DNA of 64,000 bases. It comes from Cricetomys ansorgei (Eukaryota > Chordata > Mammalia > Rodentia > Nesomyidae). Shown here one piece after another: positions 58,891-64,000 of the stretch; within the stretch, counting starts at the first letter, position 1, and every line of letters begins with the position of its first letter. Position numbers and translations under genes: made by a program. The DNA is taken from NCBI GenBank assembly GCA_026225945.1, contig JAMJFZ010004061.1:22923501-22987500 (forward strand). Direction: 5' to 3'. The notes below the pieces were generated by a model. That model did not search any database, was not told the origin of the DNA, and saw only the letters and a list, made by a program, of their open reading frames with translations.

Positions 58891-59689
58891 CTAGAAATCC
58901 CAGTCTCTCCACATTTCACTATGAAAATTTATGTCTCACAGTCCCATAGTTCCAAAATCTTGGATAGCACCTGTCACACAGTGGGTATTAGATGCTTGTG
59001 AGAGGGTTAAAAGAAAGGATGGTTTGGTCTTGATCCCTCAGTAACAAGATTGTGAGTTACTGGGGACTTTGGTTTAATGGGCATGGAGGAAGACTTTTCT
59101 TGTGATTGTTGTTCTGTCTCTCCTTTCGTGGTAGCATGTACACTAACAAGCAATTACACTGACCACCAGGTACATTGACAGCCAGTGTCAGAAGGAATGC
59201 TTTAAAAGGCTGCCAAAACAGGTAGACTCCTCTATAATTAGAGCTTAAGTTTTGCCAAGGCAGGGATCCCAACAAAGTCTCCCTAAAACACAATCAAATT
59301 TTAAGCAAACATTCTGAGGTTACAGAGCCAAGCAACATTAGCTTCAGAAGGACACCAGCTCAGCAGCACAGAAAATATCTAGAAGAAAAAGAAAAACCTA
59401 TGGTCCAACACTGATCTGAAAGCATGATGAGAAATGATGACATTTGGGGCTTTGATTAGAACTTGTTCTCGGGATGTTTTTCCTACCTGAAGCCATTTGC
59501 TTTTGATTCCGTAACTAGCAAGTAGCACTTTGCTCTCAGCAGAATTCAGGTGTGCACAGAACTCTTTTCATGCATGCAAACAAAAATCCCTTGCAGTTTC
59601 AAATGCTTTGCCCTCTCTATTGCAGTCCATTCGATAGTTTGACTTTCTTCCTTGACTCAATGAAGATAAACTTTGATCATCAGACTGCC
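58891..59689. other. Unassigned; weak L2 terminus
   Basis: 'gcacctgtcacacagtgggt' near 58970 recalls an L2 end on plus. The rest is unassigned. Confidence 0.3.
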
Positions 59690-59835
59690 CTGCCCCACCT
59701 TCAGTGGCTCACTGTTGCCTAGAGAATAAAATAAAAAAGCTCTAAGCTCACTGCACTCCCTATCTTTCCATCATGCTTGTCGAACCCCCGTCTCATTTCT
59801 TCTCCAGCTGTTCACTGTAATGAAGCCATTATTTA
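59690..59835 (+). mobile_element. L2 LINE fragment
   Basis: 'cagtggctcactgttgccta', 'gagaataaaataaaaaagct' and 'catttcttctccagctgttc' match the L2 block 'cagtggcttcccattgcctacaggataaa'. Confidence 0.48.
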
Positions 59836-60872
59836 GCTTATTAGATGCGATGCTGAACACAGCCTGTTACCTGTATTCTTCCTTTTCATCCTTTTTTTTA
59901 AATTTCTCTCCCCAAACAATGATCTCTGCAACATAAAACAAGATGCCTGAAGATCCTCCCAAGCAATGAAAATCTAATCAAACATTCCAGGATTGCATTA
60001 CCGTTTTGCACAACATGTAAATTCAGAGACATCAGCTTTGTTCTCCAGAAGACTGCTTAGTTAAAAATCTCACCACTGTCCTCCATGGAATGGGCAACTC
60101 TATGTGGTTAAAGACTTTTAGAGAGAACAAATGACAAATGTAGATTCCTATACGTGTCTCTAAAATATCTTATTATGTGGGCTTTGGTGTCCTGGGACTC
60201 CGTATCTAAACTTACATTATATATGTCATCATAAAAATGATGCAGAGATAATACTTAGGATGGTCTTCAGGGTTGGGGTGATCTTTCAATGTTTTAAGCT
60301 CCTTGTCCTCATTAATCAGATTTTTATATGTTGAAGGCATATCTGGTTTTAGTTAACTGAAATTTTCTGAAAAAAAAAAAACATTGAGAATAAGTCTACA
60401 GTAGAAATGTGTGTCAGTGGGTTTTTAGTACAGGCTGAAAATGCTCAAGGTCCACTTAGAGCCTGCTGTACCAAATTTTGGTGAAGTCAGAGTGACATTG
60501 CACTATAACACTCTTATGACAGTACAGCATGGGTCAGTACTTTTCTTTTTTGCCAAATTTATTTTCTGTGAAGTATTTCTCCTCATAACAACCCAGCGTT
60601 CTTTCACAAATACTTTTTAAGTGCCCATTTCCACACATGTTTTAAAACCCCAGCATTTCACTTTTAGTTCTGAGGGATAGACCTCATCAGTCAATGTGAA
60701 TGGATTTGTCAGTTAAAAGCACACACAGAGGGGGAATAGCTGAGAGGAAACCTCTCTACCCTACAAAATTGCACTAGTTATATTTGGGACTAAATCTTTA
60801 TCTACTCTTTACTGTAAATTTTTTTCAGATATATGCTTCTCACATGTTGAAAGTATTCTCAAGAAAAAAATA
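59836..60872. other. Unassigned stretch of about 1 kb
   Basis: An A-run near 60371 is the only landmark. No repeat or exon recognised. Confidence 0.4.
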
Positions 60873-60950
60873 TTATTTGACATGTTTAATCAACCATTAG
60901 TTCCTCATTTTATTTGACATGTTTAATCAACCATTAGTTCCTCATTTTAT
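60873..60950. repeat. 37-bp perfect tandem duplication
   Basis: A 37-bp unit containing 'gacatgtttaatcaacc' is present 2.1 times with no mismatch between copies, bounded by differing bases at both ends. Confidence 0.97.
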
Positions 60951-61216
60951 CTTGTCTTAGCTAAGAGAAGATAGTTCATTTCAACTACCTGAAAAGTAGA
61001 GTCATTAATGAGACAGTCAGGGGAGAATAAATACCAATAAGTGAATAAAAGAAAGAGATAGGGACATGGAGACATAAAAGAGAGGGAAGGACAAAGGGAG
61101 AGAAGTGACTATGCCTTCTTTAAAAAAGCTATTTAAAATGGACTTGGCATTTGGGAAAATGAAAAAAAAATGAAATAAACAACTTTGAAACAACATATAC
61201 AATTTTGTAGAAGCAA

Positions 61217-61280
61217 ACTGTCTTAGTTTTCTATTGCTGTGAGAAGACACATGACCCATTCACATTCAAACTAGCACATG
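61217..61280 (-). mobile_element. MaLR-like LTR end fragment, internally deleted
   Basis: 'tgtcttagttttctattgct' and 'gtgagaagacacatgaccc' are the reversed LTR 3' end, followed directly by 'cacattcaaactagcacatg', which resembles the opposite end. Most of the LTR is missing. Confidence 0.45.
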
Positions 61281-61668
61281 CAGCATCTTGTTAAAGTTCT
61301 GCTTTGCTACAAAAGAGCAACAAATGTTATTAAAAGGTGTGTTGGCTGATGTCTTGAAATAGACAGGAGGAAAGACCATATGCTAGGAGGAAAAAAATGA
61401 ATGAAGTTCAGAAACACATGGCTTAATTAGTTTAAGGCAACAATATTAAACTTTATGATGGCTAATTTTATTGGCTATTTAGCAACTTTAAATTAACTTC
61501 TCCATTCTCTTCAGTGAAAATTAAAATATCAAAGCATATGTCTTCCTTGTTACTTACATATAATTAAAGTAATAACCCTGGATTAACTGTTATAGAAGCA
61601 ATAATTGACCAACATTTAAGCCAAGAGGCAGAAGAGAGATGAGCAGAAGGTTTTAACAGTAACAAAAT
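61281..61668. other. Unassigned AT-rich stretch
   Basis: No element recognised. Confidence 0.4.
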
Positions 61669-61735
61669 GTGTGTGTGTGTGTGTGTGTGTGTGTATACAT
61701 ATATATATATATATGTGTGTATATATATATATATC
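61669..61735. repeat. (TG)n-(TA)n-(TG)n-(TA)n microsatellite
   Basis: About 67 bp with alternating TG and TA blocks. Confidence 0.97.
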
Positions 61736-61919
61736 TCCAAGCTTATGCAGAAAATAGAGAAGCCAAAGGTGGTATTGACCAGCCAGGACCACCCATTTTA
61801 GAAATTCCAGAAACTTGGCTATGAGGAAACTATTATAGTGTTATACTCTATTTATTAAGTGCAAAGAATATGGTTTATGAAGCAGCCATAAATATTTACT
61901 CAGATTTATGCTTAGTTTT

Positions 61920-62072
61920 TGTTTTGTGGATTAGCTTTGAGGTGGGGTATCACTACAGAGCCTGGCTGGTTTAAAAATTCTAAATCAAGCTGAGACTTAA
62001 GTCCTCCTGCCTTGGTCCCCTGAGCTGCTGTGACTGGCTACAGGGTTATCCTGCCATGCCTGACAACCTTTG
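61920..62072 (-). mobile_element. B1-like SINE, very diverged
   Basis: Reversed B1/proto-B1: a T/G-rich start, 'gaggtggggtatcactacag', 'tcctcctgccttggtcccct', 'gagctgctgtgactggctac' and 'cctgccatgcctgac'. Confidence 0.5.
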
Positions 62073-62464
62073 CCATGTTTACACATTCCTGATGTTCATA
62101 CAAGGCTCAAGATTTCTGTTCACTTTTTCAACCTCTTTGATGGTTTTTTTTTTTTTTGCCATAAGAAAAAGTCCTAGAGATGGGCTCTTTTCTATTCCTT
62201 CCTAACCTGTTTTCTCTTTCTTTTGCCATATTTACACTTCTCTGTATTTACTCACTCTTTTCCTTTATTTCTTTCTCTTTATGTGTCAATTTGAATTCAT
62301 GACCATACATTTAGGCATTAGTAAGAGGAGAAAGTCAGCAAAGCTGTGATATAAAACTCTGTGGATATAAGGTAGTAACTTTAATCTGAAAATTCAGAGA
62401 GATGCACCTCCCAGTAGACTAGTTTACTTATAAACCCGTTTAAATATCCATCCTCTTGGTGTAT
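62073..62464. other. Unassigned, pyrimidine-rich
   Basis: A T-run near 62143-62157, then CT-rich sequence to about 62280. No element recognised. Confidence 0.4.
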
Positions 62465-62662
62465 CTAAGTATTTTTTAAATTATTTTGTGTGTGCATGAT
62501 GTGTGAATGCAGACACACATGTGCCATGGCATATATATGGAAGCAGAGAACAAGTTCTGGAGTTGGCTCTCTCACCTTTATGTGGGTTCCAGGGCTCAAG
62601 GTCATCTTGTCACACTCTTGCAGTAAGAACCTTTTACCTACTAAGCATCTCACCTGCATCTC
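62465..62662 (-). mobile_element. B3-related SINE
   Basis: Reversed: 'gtgtgtgcatgatgtgtgaa', 'gaagcagagaacaagttctg', 'atgtgggttccagggctcaa' and the head 'ctactaagcatctcacctgc'. Same subfamily as the plus-strand copies at 42005 and 50738. Confidence 0.72.
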
Positions 62663-63165
62663 AATATAGTTTTTTTTTCCTATATGGGAAAGAGCAAATG
62701 CAGTCCCTCACTTCCACAAATTATGCAGCGGGGTTTCCCATATTTGAGAAACTCATAAGGAATCAGCACACATGGAGCACAATGGACAAGCTTAGTCTTG
62801 AAGAAGCCATCTTCATCATCATGGTATCCTCCTCTCTGGGTAAGTGTACATCTCAATGATGTTAATACATAAACCCAGCATGGATTGTTTCTCACCGTGT
62901 GAACCCTGTTTGAGAATATCCCTTCAAGCTTGTCTTCGGAATCAACAAAGCCAATTCCAGCATCCTATTCAAAAGGTTTGTAATAGTCCTATCTTCTTGC
63001 CAACAGGATCCTCTGTACATCATAAATGCCAGAAACTCCTTGCTATCTGGCCACATTCATATACGCATTTTGCACAAAGACCTTCTCCCACACAGACCCC
63101 CCAACCCTGGAGCAATTCATTCACATGCCTCACATCTGTGGCTTTCACTACCTTTCCCTCCACAG
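62663..63165. other. Unassigned non-coding stretch
   Basis: Frames of 112 and 72 codons overlap here in different phases. Neither shows a domain. Confidence 0.4.
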
Positions 63166-63365
63166 CAGAGATTCTCAACTAAAGGCTACTGTAATCTCCA
63201 GACTGATTTGCAATGAATGGAAACATTTAAGTTGGCACATCTAGAAGAGTGCTGGAGGCTTGTGGGTAAATGTCAAAGATGAGTTTAACCTTGAAAATGC
63301 ACATGACAGACATCTGTAGGGAAGAGTATGAAGCCCCAAATAGCCATCTGTAGTTCAAATCTTAT
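63166..63365 (+). mobile_element. MER20-like hAT-Charlie element
   Basis: 'cagagattctcaact' matches the hAT terminal repeat. 'aatgaatggaaacatttaag', 'ttggcacatctagaagagtg', 'ctggaggcttgtgggtaaat' and 'aaaatgcacatgacaga' follow MER20 order ('caatgtctggagacatttttggttg' onward). Confidence 0.6.
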
Positions 63366-64000
63366 CTAACTAGCAAAATGGTACCCGGACTTCATTAGGC
63401 CTCTACAGGCACTGTACATATTAAGTAACTATCCCTTATCATAAGTTTCTATTTTTACCCTACACACACACACACACTGTCCAAAACTATCTATTAATCA
63501 TGCATGAAATTTTGAATTAAATTTATTGAAAGTAAATAATATTAAAGTGCAGTTGACAGTTACACACTTACAATGAAGAGCTCAAGATGCATATGTGTCT
63601 AGTGTTTCCAATTCTGGCTAATGCCCACATTGTGCATCTCTAGACATTCTATGCTAACATAGGTGGGGACTATATTTGTATAGATACACACAGCTATTAC
63701 ATAGTGGATGTTTCATAAATATCTTCATGAACGAATGAAATGATGAGACTCTCAGGTGTGTTAACTTCCATTGACTATAACTATATGAGAGGCATAAAAG
63801 AACATTAAGGATAAATACTTCCTGAAAAGTCCTATTTCACTATAGGACAGCATATAAAGATTTGGGTCATGTGTTATAACTCATGGACATAGAGAGCAAT
63901 GAGCAAACTCTAAGATCTAAGAGAAATAAGAAGGTCGCTTATCAGGAAACCAACTTCCCAGAGGCCAGATGGTAATTCCACTGCCTGAGTCTATCTTGAT
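63366..64000. other. Unassigned stretch to window end
   Basis: A short CA run lies at about 63463-63478. Otherwise nothing recognised. Confidence 0.4.

Overview
The window looks like non-coding nuclear DNA from a muroid rodent (mouse/rat/vole/hamster group). It carries B1, B2, B3-type, B4 and composite B2/B1 SINEs, L1 3' ends resembling the rodent Lx families, rodent MaLR-like LTRs and many long microsatellites. The species cannot be fixed from the sequence. There is no CpG island and no recognisable protein-coding exon, rRNA, tRNA gene or CRISPR array. All repeat-family names were assigned from remembered consensus sequences without a search, so family level is tentative and class level (SINE, L1, LTR, MIR, L2, hAT) is firmer.

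Layout. 1-6 kb: a GA tract that has eaten into a B1, a B2 with an intact B box, a B1, and a 1.5-kb L1 3' UTR split by a 70-bp TA tract. 6-15 kb: an old L1M on the minus strand, a Tigger-like fossil, MIRs, B4s and a GAA array. 15-18.5 kb: unique DNA, then a 570-bp TA/CA microsatellite block with four alternating copies of a short CT-rich motif. 18.5-28 kb: L2, a composite SINE with a hexamer expansion, L1M pieces, MER5A and rodent L1 3' UTR pieces. 28-34 kb: a reading frame with few stops, a 210-bp alternating purine-pyrimidine tract, and a MaLR-like LTR with adjoining internal sequence. 35-40 kb: a long stretch with almost no identified repeat. 40-51 kb: an Lx-like L1 3' end, SINEs, L2/MIR relics, tail-to-tail LTRs, a 161-codon open frame and a head-to-head SINE pair. 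51-64 kb: MIR/L2 relics, GATA and TTTTC arrays, a CpG-richer island of sequence, two opposed LTRs (one with TG...CA ends and a near-perfect 5-bp target duplication), a 37-bp tandem duplication and a MER20.

No genes work together here. The likely setting is intergenic or deep intronic. The most useful leads are three weak protein-like frames (1905-2264, 28376-28936 and 48024-48509), the CpG-retaining block at 55.2-56.2 kb, and structurally unusual repeats. None is strong evidence of a new system.
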